Of a stretch of 53,092 bases of DNA, positions 43,790 through 52,604 are shown one piece after another. Position numbers and translations under genes: made by a program. Source of the stretch: Nitrospira sp. (GTDB lineage Bacteria > Nitrospirota > Nitrospiria > Nitrospirales > Nitrospiraceae); the NCBI GenBank assembly GCA_022842445.1, contig JALHPO010000016.1:1-53092 (forward strand). Direction: 5' to 3'. The notes below the pieces were generated by a model. It made no database searches and was not told where the DNA came from. It was given only the letters and a program-made list of their open reading frames with translations. The stretch's first letter is position 1; each line of letters opens with the position of its first letter.

Positions 43790-43824
43790 CGGATTGTCGC
43801 TATCGGGAAGGAAGGAGTCTACCA

Positions 43825-45759
43825 ATGGGTAAAGTCATCGGCATCGACCTCGGCACTACCAACTCATGCGTCGCGATTATGAGCGGCGGAGATCCTGTCG
43901 TCATCGCCAACGCCGAAGGGAGCCGCACCACTCCATCGGTCGTGGCCATTACGGACAAGGCCGAACGTCTCGTCGGGCAAATCGCAAAACGGCAGGCCAT
44001 TACCAACCATGAAAACACCATCTTCTCGGTCAAGCGCCTCATGGGGCGCAAGTTCAAGAGCCGTGAGGTCCAGGAGGCCATGAAGCGCCTTCCTTATAAA
44101 GTCGTCGAAGCCGACAATGGCGATGCCCACGTCGAATTGCGCGGCAAACGCTACAGCCCGCCGGAAGTGTCCGCCATGATTCTGCAAAAGATGCGGCAGA
44201 CCGCAGAAGATTACCTCGGCGAAAAAATCACCGAAGCCGTCGTCACCGTTCCGGCCTATTTTGACGACAGCCAACGGCAAGCCACAAAAGACGCGGGGCA
44301 GATTGCCGGCCTGAACGTGCTCCGGATCATCAATGAGCCGACTGCCGCCTCGCTCGCCTACGGACTCGACAAGAAGAAGGATGAGCGCATCGCGGTCTAC
44401 GACCTTGGCGGCGGCACCTTCGATGTGTCCGTGCTGGAAATCGGCGAAGGTGTCTTCGAGGTGAAATCCACCAACGGCGACACCTACCTGGGCGGCGACG
44501 ATTTCGACCTGCGCGTGATGGATTGGCTGGTAGACGAATTCAGGAAAGACCAGGGAATCGATCTCCGCAAGGACCGTATGGCACTCCAACGCCTTAAAGA
44601 GGCAGCGGAGCGGGCAAAGATCGAACTGTCCTCATCACAGGAAACTGAAATCAATCTCCCCTTCATCACGGCAGATGCGAGCGGCCCCAAGCATTTGGTG
44701 ACCAAGCTCACCAGGGCCAAGCTGGAACAACTGGTGGACGATTTGATCCAACGCACCATTGAACCCTGCCGGAAGGCGATGTCTGACGCCGGAGTGACCG
44801 CGAAAGATATCCAGGAAGTCGTGTTGGTCGGCGGCATGACCCGCATGCCCAAAGTCATTCAAGTCGTCAAAGAGTTTTTCGGAAGAGAACCGCACCGGGG
44901 CGTGAACCCCGACGAAGTCGTCGCCATCGGCGCCGGCATTCAAGGCGGCGTGCTCAAGGGCGAAGTCAAGGATGTGCTGTTGCTCGACGTCACGCCGCTC
45001 TCACTCGGCATTGAAACGCTCGGCGGCGTGTTCACCAAACTCATCGAGCGCAACACGACCGTTCCCACGAAGAAGAGCCAGACCTTCTCGACCGCCGCAG
45101 ACAATCAAACTGCGGTGACGATCCGGGTCTTCCAGGGCGAACGGGAAATGGCCAATGACAACAAGCTGCTCGGCCAGTTTGACCTGGTCGGCATTCCCAT
45201 GGCTCCACGCGGTATGCCGCAGATCGAGGTATCCTTCGACATCGACGCCAACGGCATCGTTCATGTGGCGGCCAAGGATCTGGCCACCCAGAAAGAGCAG
45301 TCGATCCGGATCACGGCCTCGAGCGGCCTGAGCAAGGACGAGGTCGAAAAACTCGTCAAGGATGCCCAGTCCCACACCGAGGACGACAAGAAGCGGCGCA
45401 AACTCGCCGAAGCCAAGAACCAGGCCGACAATCTGGTTTATCAAACAGAAAAAAATATCACGGAATACGGCGACAATGTGACGGCGGAAGAAAAAACACA
45501 GATTCAAGATGCCGTCGCGGCGCTGAAGAAAGCGCTCGAAGGGACGGACGCCGAGGCCATCGAGTCGGCGACGCAAACACTCACCACGGCCTCGCATAAG
45601 CTGGCCGAAGCCATGTATAAGAAAGCCTCGGCCACAGCCGGCGCCCAGAGCACCGCACCTGGAGGACAGGGGGCAGCGGGAGACGGAGCCGGTTCTGCCA
45701 AGACCGACGAAAAGGTCGTCGACGCAGAGTTTGAAGAAGTGGACAAGGACAAGAAGTAG
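43825..45759 (+). CDS. dnaK: Chaperone protein DnaK
   Basis: Hsp70 chaperone of 644 residues. ATPase motifs are [12 protein letters not shown] at the N-terminus, [32 protein letters not shown] and [17 protein letters not shown], plus [11 protein letters not shown]. The linker [16 protein letters not shown] follows, then the substrate-binding beta domain and the helical lid, ending in a glycine/alanine-rich tail with [12 protein letters not shown], close to the EEVD-like ends of bacterial DnaK. AAGGAAGGAG lies upstream of the ATG. A long hairpin separates it from dnaJ. Confidence 0.97.
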   Translation: MGKVIGIDLGTTNSCVAIMSGGDPVVIANAEGSRTTPSVVAITDKAERLVGQIAKRQAITNHENTIFSVKRLMGRKFKSREVQEAMKRLPYKVVEADNGDAHVELRGKRYSPPEVSAMILQKMRQTAEDYLGEKITEAVVTVPAYFDDSQRQATKDAGQIAGLNVLRIINEPTAASLAYGLDKKKDERIAVYDLGGGTFDVSVLEIGEGVFEVKSTNGDTYLGGDDFDLRVMDWLVDEFRKDQGIDLRKDRMALQRLKEAAERAKIELSSSQETEINLPFITADASGPKHLVTKLTRAKLEQLVDDLIQRTIEPCRKAMSDAGVTAKDIQEVVLVGGMTRMPKVIQVVKEFFGREPHRGVNPDEVVAIGAGIQGGVLKGEVKDVLLLDVTPLSLGIETLGGVFTKLIERNTTVPTKKSQTFSTAADNQTAVTIRVFQGEREMANDNKLLGQFDLVGIPMAPRGMPQIEVSFDIDANGIVHVAAKDLATQKEQSIRITASSGLSKDEVEKLVKDAQSHTEDDKKRRKLAEAKNQADNLVYQTEKNITEYGDNVTAEEKTQIQDAVAALKKALEGTDAEAIESATQTLTTASHKLAEAMYKKASATAGAQSTAPGGQGAAGDGAGSAKTDEKVVDAEFEEVDKDKK

Positions 45760-45773
45760 CCTACAATTCGTCT

Positions 45774-45820
45774 CAGAGAGGCCGAGGCTGCGTCGATGAC
45801 ACGACACCTCGGCCTCTCTG
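45774..45820 (+). terminator. Strong hairpin between dnaK and dnaJ
   Basis: CAGAGAGGCCGAGG (45774-45787) pairs perfectly with CCTCGGCCTCTCTG (45807-45820). The loop holds a further GTCG/CGAC stem (45792-45795 with 45802-45805). It lacks a T run, so it probably protects the upstream mRNA or attenuates rather than stops transcription into dnaJ. Confidence 0.5.
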
Positions 45821-45842
45821 TATAACGTGAGCACTGATATCC

Positions 45843-46961
45843 GTGAGCAAACGCGATTACTACGATATCCTCGGCGTCGAGAAAACCGCATCCGACGACG
45901 AACTCAAGAAGGCCTACCGAAGGATGGCCCGCCAGCACCATCCTGACTTGCAAACCGGCGACCACCAGAAAAGATCCGCCGAAGAGAAGTTCAAAGAAAT
46001 TAACGAAGCCTACGAAACCCTCAGCGACCAGGACAAACGCAAGCGGTACGACATGTTCGGACATGCCGGAGCGCAACAGGGTGCCGGCGGCTTCGACGGA
46101 TTCGATTTCAACCGCGGCGGATTCGGCGACGTCTTCAACGACATCTTCGAAGATTTCTTCGGACAGTCCCGTGGGGGCGGCCGCACCGAACGGGGAAGCG
46201 ACCTTCAATACAATCTCGAGTTGTCCTTCGAAGAAGCCGTCTACGGCAAAGAGGCGAAGCTCAAGATTCCCCGCTGGGAGGGCTGTGTCGACTGCAACGG
46301 CACCGGAGCCAAATCGGCATCATCCATCAAAACCTGCCCCAGTTGCAAAGGCGCGGGACAGCTTCGTTTCCAACAAGGTTTTTTCAGCGTCAGCCGGCCC
46401 TGCGGCCAATGTAACGGCGCCGGACAGATAGTGACGGAACCCTGTCCGGTCTGCCAGGGCCGCCAGCGCGTCTATAAAGAGCGGACGATCGCCGTCCATA
46501 TTCCCGCCGGTATCGAAACCGGTATGAGACTCAGGCTGTCCAATGAAGGCGAGCACGGCGCCAATTCCGGTCCTCCCGGAGACCTGTATGTGGCGATTAC
46601 CGTCAAGCCCCATCCTATTTTTCAGCGGAAAGGCCTCGACATCCTGTGTGATGTGCCGATCAATCTCGTGACGGCCGTGCTCGGCGGAAAGGTGGAAGTG
46701 CCGACGCTCAAAGGCGATACCGTCATCAAGATTCCACCGGGAACCCAGCAGGACAAGGTGCTCAAGATTAAAGGACTCGGCATTCCCAGCCTCAAAGGGG
46801 GAGCAACCGGCGATCACCTGTACACGATTAAAGTACAAATCCCCACCAAATTGACCGCCAGACAAAAAGAGCTGCTCACGGAGTTCGCCAAAGAAGGCGG
46901 CATGTCGATGGAAGCCGACGGCGACGGGTTCTTCGACAAGATGAAGACGTTTTTCGAGTAG
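45843..46961 (+). CDS. dnaJ: Chaperone protein DnaJ
   Basis: Hsp40 co-chaperone that delivers clients to DnaK and stimulates its ATPase. The 372-residue protein has the J domain (YYDILGVEKTASDDELKKAYR and HHPD), a Gly/Phe-rich linker (GGFDGFDFNRGGFG), the four CxxC zinc repeats (CVDCNGTG, CPSCKGAG, CGQCNGAG, CPVCQGRQ) and the C-terminal peptide-binding domain. The last repeat lacks the usual final glycine. The start is GTG 45843. rsmE follows after 41 bases. Confidence 0.95.
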   Translation: MSKRDYYDILGVEKTASDDELKKAYRRMARQHHPDLQTGDHQKRSAEEKFKEINEAYETLSDQDKRKRYDMFGHAGAQQGAGGFDGFDFNRGGFGDVFNDIFEDFFGQSRGGGRTERGSDLQYNLELSFEEAVYGKEAKLKIPRWEGCVDCNGTGAKSASSIKTCPSCKGAGQLRFQQGFFSVSRPCGQCNGAGQIVTEPCPVCQGRQRVYKERTIAVHIPAGIETGMRLRLSNEGEHGANSGPPGDLYVAITVKPHPIFQRKGLDILCDVPINLVTAVLGGKVEVPTLKGDTVIKIPPGTQQDKVLKIKGLGIPSLKGGATGDHLYTIKVQIPTKLTARQKELLTEFAKEGGMSMEADGDGFFDKMKTFFE

Positions 46962-47002
46962 ACCGCGACAGCCTATCCATACCCGGATCTCCAGAGCTCC
47001 CC

Positions 47003-47743
47003 ATGCCCGTCTTTTTTGTACCTTCTGAGTGCATCGCTTCACCGACCATCTCAATTACCGGCGACCTGCTGAACCATCTCCGGGATAGTCTCCGCATCAC
47101 CGTCGGCGAGATCGTCCTGTTCGGCGACGGGGCGAGCCACCGGTACCGCGCGGAAATCACCGAGGTCTCCAAACGGGCCATCACCGGACGCATTCTCGAT
47201 ACGGTCCAGGAACCACCCCGCCACTCTCCCCGCCTGATCCTCGGCCAATCCCTGCTCAAAGGCGAAAAGATGGACTGGGTGATTCAGAAAGCTACTGAGC
47301 TGGGTGTAGCTGAACTCGTACCGGTTGAAAGCAGGCACAGTGTGGTGCAGATCAAAGCCGATCGCATCGACTCGCAGATCGCCCGGTGGCAGCGCATCGC
47401 TCTGGAAGCAGCGCAGCAGTCCGAACAGTGGCGTCTGCCGACCATCGCCCCGCCGCAATCCCTTGCAACACTTCTGAGAAACTGCGCGACTGGCACTGTA
47501 ACACTCATGCTTGCCGAACGGCTGGAAGGGAAGAGTTTGCGAATCATTGAACTACCGCAAGACGCGACCGGCTCCGTACTGATCTTGATCGGGCCGGAGG
47601 GAGGGTGGAGCAAGGAAGAAATGCGGATGGCCGAACAGGCTGGAATCGAACAAGTGACCCTGGGCCCACACATCCTACGAGCCGAAACCGCCGCCATCGC
47701 CACCATCAGCGTCCTCCAATCCCGCCTCGGCCAGCTGGGATAA
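47003..47743 (+). CDS. rsmE: 16S rRNA (uracil1498-N3)-methyltransferase
   Basis: SPOUT-fold methyltransferase acting on U1498 of 16S rRNA in the assembled small subunit. The 246-residue protein has a PUA-like N-terminal domain (HLRDSLRITVGEIVLFGDG), KMDWVIQKATELGVAELVPV, ALEAAQQSEQWRLP, and the SAM-binding knot LIGPEGGWSKEEM followed by LGPHILRAETAAIA, the family signature. It is the last core gene before the accessory region and is often found beside dnaJ. Confidence 0.93.
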   Translation: MPVFFVPSECIASPTISITGDLLNHLRDSLRITVGEIVLFGDGASHRYRAEITEVSKRAITGRILDTVQEPPRHSPRLILGQSLLKGEKMDWVIQKATELGVAELVPVESRHSVVQIKADRIDSQIARWQRIALEAAQQSEQWRLPTIAPPQSLATLLRNCATGTVTLMLAERLEGKSLRIIELPQDATGSVLILIGPEGGWSKEEMRMAEQAGIEQVTLGPHILRAETAAIATISVLQSRLGQLG

Positions 47744-47827
47744 ACAAACCCGATGGTATGGGAATGATCGATGTTCTTTATTTCACCATGGTGACCAGAG
47801 TTGCGTCAGGCGGCCAAGAAATGCAGA

Positions 47828-49510
47828 ATGTCCCCATTCTTTGCTCTCAGCGGATCAACTTTTCCAAACGCTGAACAATCGATTGAGACGTCGGAGTTTG
47901 AATTGAATCTTGATTCCGCAGTCCAGCTAGCCACGAAGAATCTTGCCAAGCATGGCCTCAGCGATATCTCATCAGCTCACCTTGAAAAGCAGCTAATATC
48001 GAATCATCTGGATGAGTTTCAAGGCAATGTGAGATCCATGCTCAATCGTGGATCGATCTACGAAATGGAATTCAAACCCGTTCAATTTATGCTAACACCA
48101 AAAAATCGGTTCGTTTTTGACTATAGAAGGGCTGCTATTATCGAACCTAGCTGCCTCGCAAAATACACTTCTCTCGTCCTAATGCTGGCAACGGAAATTG
48201 AAAGACACAGGATCCCCACAACCTCCCAGACGGTTTTTTCAGCTAGATTCCGCCCTACAACAGAGGATGTGTTCGACCCATCTATTACCTATAGCACCTG
48301 GCGTGAACGAACAAAGACCCTCGCGAATTCAAGCGAGTGCTCCTATGTCGTTCAGTGTGACATTGCAGCATTCTATGATCGCATTAATATTCACCGCATT
48401 GAATCAACTCTAGATAGCATTGGAGTTGAGAAAAGCCTCCGAGCCAAAATTAATGACCTGCTTCTGTTCTGGACCAAGAAAGATAGCTATGGTTTACCAG
48501 TTGGAAACGTCGCGAGCAGAATTCTTGCCGAGGCAGCCCTCATCGACATCGATAATTATCTGATCGGAGAAGCTGTTGTCTTCACCCGCTACGTAGATGA
48601 TTACCGCCTTTTCGCCCCTGACATTGTCACTGCCCAACGGTGGATGAACAAGCTCAACACAAGATTGTTTCGAGATGGCCTAATGCTGAACACAGGGAAA
48701 ACCAAATTGGCGGTAGCCCATAAAGATGATACGACGTCATTCATAGAGGATCTGCCCGAAGCTCATGATGCTGAAGCTGTCTTAAGGGTAATCACAAAAC
48801 TCACTGGTGGCTACAACCGAATTGCCAGAACGTTCTTCATGCCCGCCTCCGATAAATTTGACCCTTTCAGGAAGATCTCCATAGGAACAGGTCTCGAGGA
48901 GCTTGGGAAAACCACGATTGTGGACTTCACAAGCATTCAAAAGCTCGTAATCGCTTGCATCGTGCAAGAGAGGTTTGACCTCCTAGTAAGACTCGCAGAA
49001 GCATGCGGCAAGTATATGTATGCGCTGGACTACTTTGTAGATATGCTGATCAAGAACGCCGAGGCTATTCCCAGCTCGTCTAGAAATGCCGTCGCAGACT
49101 ACTATGCTGGACTCGTCATGCGACACGAGTTCTATGCATTCGAATGGCACGAAGCAACTATCGCCAAATTGCTCAGTTCACCAAGCTATTTCAGAAAACC
49201 GGCTCTACTGCACATCTTCAAACACGCAAGTAAAGAAATGGTCACTTATCCTTCGACAATTGCACTCGAGGGTCTCTATGGCAATCTAACAAGAACCGAG
49301 TTCAAAACGATTAGAGAATGGTTCGATCGGTGCGACGATTGGGAAAAGCGAAGAATAATTCACCTTTCCAACGCGCTACCAGAAGAAGAACGAAAAGCAT
49401 GGGCAAAAGCAATCAAGCCTTCACTGGGAAGTGACACCCTTGGAAAATGTTATGTCGACACAATAATTAAAGGACACACCACGTTGCCAACTCTACCCGC
49501 TAAAACATGA
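47828..49510 (+). CDS. Reverse transcriptase of UG/Abi (defence-associated) type
   Basis: Predicted RNA-dependent DNA polymerase of 560 residues (ATG 47828; TTG 47801 possible). Polymerase motifs: QCDIAAFYDRI with the catalytic Asp at about 178, GLPVGNVASRILAEAAL (about 222-238), catalytic YVDD at 255-258 in RYVDDYRLFAPD, and LNTGKTKLAV. The GLPVGxxxSRxLAE and RYVDDxRxF patterns are those of the unknown-group and Abi reverse transcriptases, many of which protect against phages. After the palm and thumb come about 250 residues that look helical with no known catalytic domain, as in AbiA/AbiK-like proteins. It lacks retron, group II maturase or DGR partners. Base composition (about 43% GC in a sample) is far below its neighbour rsmE (about 60%), pointing to transfer. 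Confidence 0.8.
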   Translation: MSPFFALSGSTFPNAEQSIETSEFELNLDSAVQLATKNLAKHGLSDISSAHLEKQLISNHLDEFQGNVRSMLNRGSIYEMEFKPVQFMLTPKNRFVFDYRRAAIIEPSCLAKYTSLVLMLATEIERHRIPTTSQTVFSARFRPTTEDVFDPSITYSTWRERTKTLANSSECSYVVQCDIAAFYDRINIHRIESTLDSIGVEKSLRAKINDLLLFWTKKDSYGLPVGNVASRILAEAALIDIDNYLIGEAVVFTRYVDDYRLFAPDIVTAQRWMNKLNTRLFRDGLMLNTGKTKLAVAHKDDTTSFIEDLPEAHDAEAVLRVITKLTGGYNRIARTFFMPASDKFDPFRKISIGTGLEELGKTTIVDFTSIQKLVIACIVQERFDLLVRLAEACGKYMYALDYFVDMLIKNAEAIPSSSRNAVADYYAGLVMRHEFYAFEWHEATIAKLLSSPSYFRKPALLHIFKHASKEMVTYPSTIALEGLYGNLTRTEFKTIREWFDRCDDWEKRRIIHLSNALPEEERKAWAKAIKPSLGSDTLGKCYVDTIIKGHTTLPTLPAKT

Positions 49511-49783
49511 AGCATGAGTGAAATAATGAGCGCCAGGTCTTGCAATCGAACACCTCTAGCAGATACCACACCCTCCGGCCACGCGTGGATCGTTTCTCGC
49601 GAACCGCCATTCGTCAACCCTACCCCATATCCCCTCTCGCGTAGAGTTGTGCTGAACGAAGCCCTTCGCATAGTCGCGCCACCCCACCGACACAGACGCG
49701 TCGACCCTCGTGACTGGTGGTCGTTCCTTCCCCCAGTGAGCATCAATCAATTAAACCGGACCATGGCGAACGGGGCAACTATC
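49511..49783. other. Spacer downstream of the reverse transcriptase
   Basis: No convincing gene. Six-frame products across it look like read-through of a non-coding or repeat-like stretch. Because many defence reverse transcriptases work with an adjacent structured RNA, this spacer and the short one upstream (47744-47827) are the places to look for it; no strong fold is evident by eye. Confidence 0.35.
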
Positions 49784-50098
49784 TCAGGCGACGATCTTTA
49801 AACCGTGCGTCTTGACCAATTGCAGCAGTTTAAGGGCGGTGCCTGTTGGTTTTTTCTGGCCCACCTCCCACTTTTGCACCGTGGACACGCTCGTGTTCAA
49901 CAGACGGGCAAAGACGCCTTGGCTGACTCGTGAGGATTCACGGATGCGCTTGATTTGCACAGGCTTGAGCGGCTCCACGGACGGCACACAGAGACGGTCA
50001 AATTCCCGCAGCGTCAGCTGATCCATCACACCTGCCGTATGCAGACCTCTGGCTGTCCTATGGACGGACTCAAGAATTGCCGACTTCGTTTTTCGCAT
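49784..50098 (-). CDS. HigA/NadS-type antitoxin (helix-turn-helix)
   Basis: DNA-binding antitoxin of 104 residues. The N-terminal third is helical; residues 50-95 form an Xre-type helix-turn-helix with IKRIRESSRVSQGVFARLLN, TSVSTVQKWEVGQKKPTGTAL, typical of antitoxins that follow their toxin. GGAGGT lies eight bases upstream of the ATG, inside the end of the toxin gene, and the coding regions overlap by 29 bases, so both are co-expressed. It should neutralise the toxin and repress the pair at the dyad near 50499. Confidence 0.82.
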   Translation of the reverse strand: MRKTKSAILESVHRTARGLHTAGVMDQLTLREFDRLCVPSVEPLKPVQIKRIRESSRVSQGVFARLLNTSVSTVQKWEVGQKKPTGTALKLLQLVKTHGLKIVA

Positions 50099-50471
50099 TG
50101 CAGTCCACCTCCATCAATTCTCCCGCACGCCGCGCCTTGCCCAGCGACTCCTCCGACAATGACAGCATATGCGCGGCCAGTGTTTTCAGTGCGACCAGTT
50201 CATCCTCATCAATGTTGCCGCGCTCGTTCTTCGAAAAGCCGAACAAGAATACCCACCGGGTCTTTCTATTGCTCGCAACCAAGATACGAAACCCGCCACT
50301 TTTCCCCTGTCCCGATCGCCCAATTCGCTTTTTGAACAAGCCGCCACCGAGATTGCCATCATACAATCCGGCTCTCATTTCACGCACAGCGTCGCACAAG
50401 GCAAGCGTGGTCACCCCCCGCTTTGCGTGCCCAACGACGAAACCATCGAGTCTCATAGACCGCCACGCCAA
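50070..50471 (-). CDS. RelE/HigB-type toxin
   Basis: Predicted mRNA-cutting toxin of 133 residues. The conserved block LYDGNLGGGLFKKRIGRSGQGKSGG (in parts), FRILVASN, WVFLFGFSKNERGNI and the helical end VALKTLAAHML match the RelE-like family that pairs with HigA/NadS antitoxins. I choose TTG 50471 because AGGAG lies seven bases upstream and the distance to the first family motif is then normal; ATG 50456 and an upstream 50531 start are alternatives. The gene precedes the antitoxin, as usual for HigBA. Confidence 0.75.
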   Translation of the reverse strand: MAWRSMRLDGFVVGHAKRGVTTLALCDAVREMRAGLYDGNLGGGLFKKRIGRSGQGKSGGFRILVASNRKTRWVFLFGFSKNERGNIDEDELVALKTLAAHMLSLSEESLGKARRAGELMEVDCNAKNEVGNS

Positions 50472-50491
50472 CTCCCAGCTCCTCACATATA

Positions 50492-50506
50492 TAGCACTAA
50501 GTGCTA
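50492..50506 (-). promoter_or_regulatory. Operator candidate of the toxin-antitoxin pair
   Basis: TAGCACT-A-AGTGCTA is a perfect seven-base inverted repeat 20 bases upstream of the toxin start, overlapping the TATATAT sequence that could be the -10 box on the minus strand. It is well placed for repression by the HigA-like protein. Confidence 0.6.
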
Positions 50507-51046
50507 CAGTCGGCAAGTCAGTCATCGCCAAACAGGCAGATTCTTACTTGGACTGAACACGACGGTCAGAATCAGTGGGGTCAGGGATGGAGACAACGGT
50601 GGCAGCAACCATTCTTTCTCACCCAAGACCCTGTCTATCGCTCCATCAAGCCTGATAGTTTGCGCACAGTCTGAGCTGGCGCTTCCTGTGCAATCAATGG
50701 TTCCCGCCATCATTTCTTACTTTGTGTTCGAAGCCACCCATTGAATCCCTCGAATCGGATTCGCCAGGAGTTACAGGAAGGTTGTGCCCGCGAATCGTCT
50801 ACCAACCACCAAGCCAGCTATCGAAATGTGGAAGTTTGGTCGTGCCTGCCCCATTCTTCTACAGCACCTGAGGATGAATGATTCGCAACTTCAGGAGAAG
50901 AATTTCCTAACCTGCTGATTACCCAATAGTCTGTGCTTCATCTTACGAATAGAGCAGAACGGCACTAATTTTGCTGGGCATCTGGGGAGGTGCCAAATGA
51001 GTGCCACACATATTTTATAATTTCTTACTCATAGGAGGGTCTCATC
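50507..51046. other. Intergenic stretch between toxin gene and Lys-rich gene
   Basis: No gene is supported. It holds the first copy (50674-50704) of a roughly 31-base sequence repeated at 51356-51386, AT-rich sequence near 50960-51030, and presumably the promoter of the Lys-rich gene. The arrangement suggests remnants of mobile-element ends. Confidence 0.4.
50674..50704 (+). repeat. 31-base repeat, copy 1
   Basis: The segment containing AGCTGGCGCTTCCTGTGC and ending ATCAATGGTTCC recurs at 51356-51386 with about two substitutions. The second copy is in the leader of the IS110-family transposase gene. Confidence 0.7.
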
Positions 51047-51265
51047 ATGAAGAGCAGGTTGATGGCAGTGATGGCAGTGGCAGTGGCCGTGACGTTCAGC
51101 GCCCCGGCGTTCGCGGGGGATAGCCCGAAGGAAGGCGGCAAGGACAAGAAGCCCGGACAGGCAGTTGAGACGATCTACGGAGACGAGAAGAAGAAGGAAG
51201 AGAAGAAGGGCGGCCATGCCGACACCTTCGGCGAAGAGAAGAAGAAGGACGAGAAGGGCAAGTAA
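51047..51265 (+). CDS. Small Lys/Glu-rich exported protein
   Basis: Not assigned to a family. AGGAGGG lies seven bases before the ATG. The 72-residue product has a clear Sec signal (hydrophobic residues 5-20, cleavage after APAFA) and a mature part made mostly of Lys, Glu, Asp and Gly (KKKEEKKGGHADTFGEEKKK), so it should be unfolded and highly charged in the periplasm. A strong terminator follows the stop by 33 bases, indicating an independent, expressed unit. Its role is unknown. Confidence 0.7.
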   Translation: MKSRLMAVMAVAVAVTFSAPAFAGDSPKEGGKDKKPGQAVETIYGDEKKKEEKKGGHADTFGEEKKKDEKGK

Positions 51266-51297
51266 TTTCCTTCTTATCCCGGCGAGGCTCGTTTGCT

Positions 51298-51332
51298 TGA
51301 GGGGGTTTCCACTTCTTGTGGGAATCCCCTCA
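51298..51332 (+). terminator. Rho-independent-like terminator of the Lys-rich gene
   Basis: A 15-base stem pairs 51298-51312 with 51318-51332 (two G-U type pairs) around TTCTT, followed by CGTGCTTTTA. It ends the Lys-rich gene transcript. Confidence 0.6.
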
Positions 51333-51355
51333 CGTGCTTTTATCCCCGGAGTCGA

Positions 51356-51386
51356 AGCTGGCGCTTCCTGTGCGATCAATGATTCC
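51356..51386 (+). repeat. 31-base repeat, copy 2
   Basis: Near-identical to 50674-50704, differing mainly at TGCGATCAATGATTCC versus TGCAATCAATGGTTCC. It may mark the left end of the IS110-family element. Confidence 0.65.
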
Positions 51387-52522
<1,136 letters not shown>

Positions 52523-52573
52523 CTCGCAAGACAGTTGCTGTGTGAGTTCAAGGTCCTAGTGCAACACCTGTAT

Positions 52574-52588
52574 CCTGGAGATTCCAGG
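52574..52588 (+). repeat. Small dyad before the IS30-family transposase
   Basis: CCTGGA and TCCAGG separated by GAT lie just upstream of the transposase ribosome binding site and may be part of the left terminal region of the IS30-family element. Confidence 0.4.
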
Positions 52589-52604
52589 AGCGAAGGAGTT
52601 GTAC

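Noticed and set aside
43084..43824. CIRCE element controlling grpE-dnaK
   Set aside because: No TTAGCACTC/GAGTGCTAA dyad is present in the spacers before grpE or dnaK.
45001..46208. Cysteine- and leucine-rich minus-strand frames across dnaK-dnaJ
   Set aside because: Antisense to strongly conserved chaperone genes; no independent support.
47828..49510. Retron or diversity-generating retroelement
   Set aside because: No msr/msd-like inverted repeat and no template/variable repeat pair seen; the avd-like four-helix gene is 33 kb away and more likely unrelated.
47828..49510. Group II intron maturase
   Set aside because: No maturase domain pattern, no HNH endonuclease, and no domain V-like hairpin near the gene ends.
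50492..50506. CIRCE-like dyad (TAGCACT...AGTGCTA)
   Set aside because: It shares letters with CIRCE but the arms are only one base apart instead of nine, and it sits at the toxin-antitoxin promoter.
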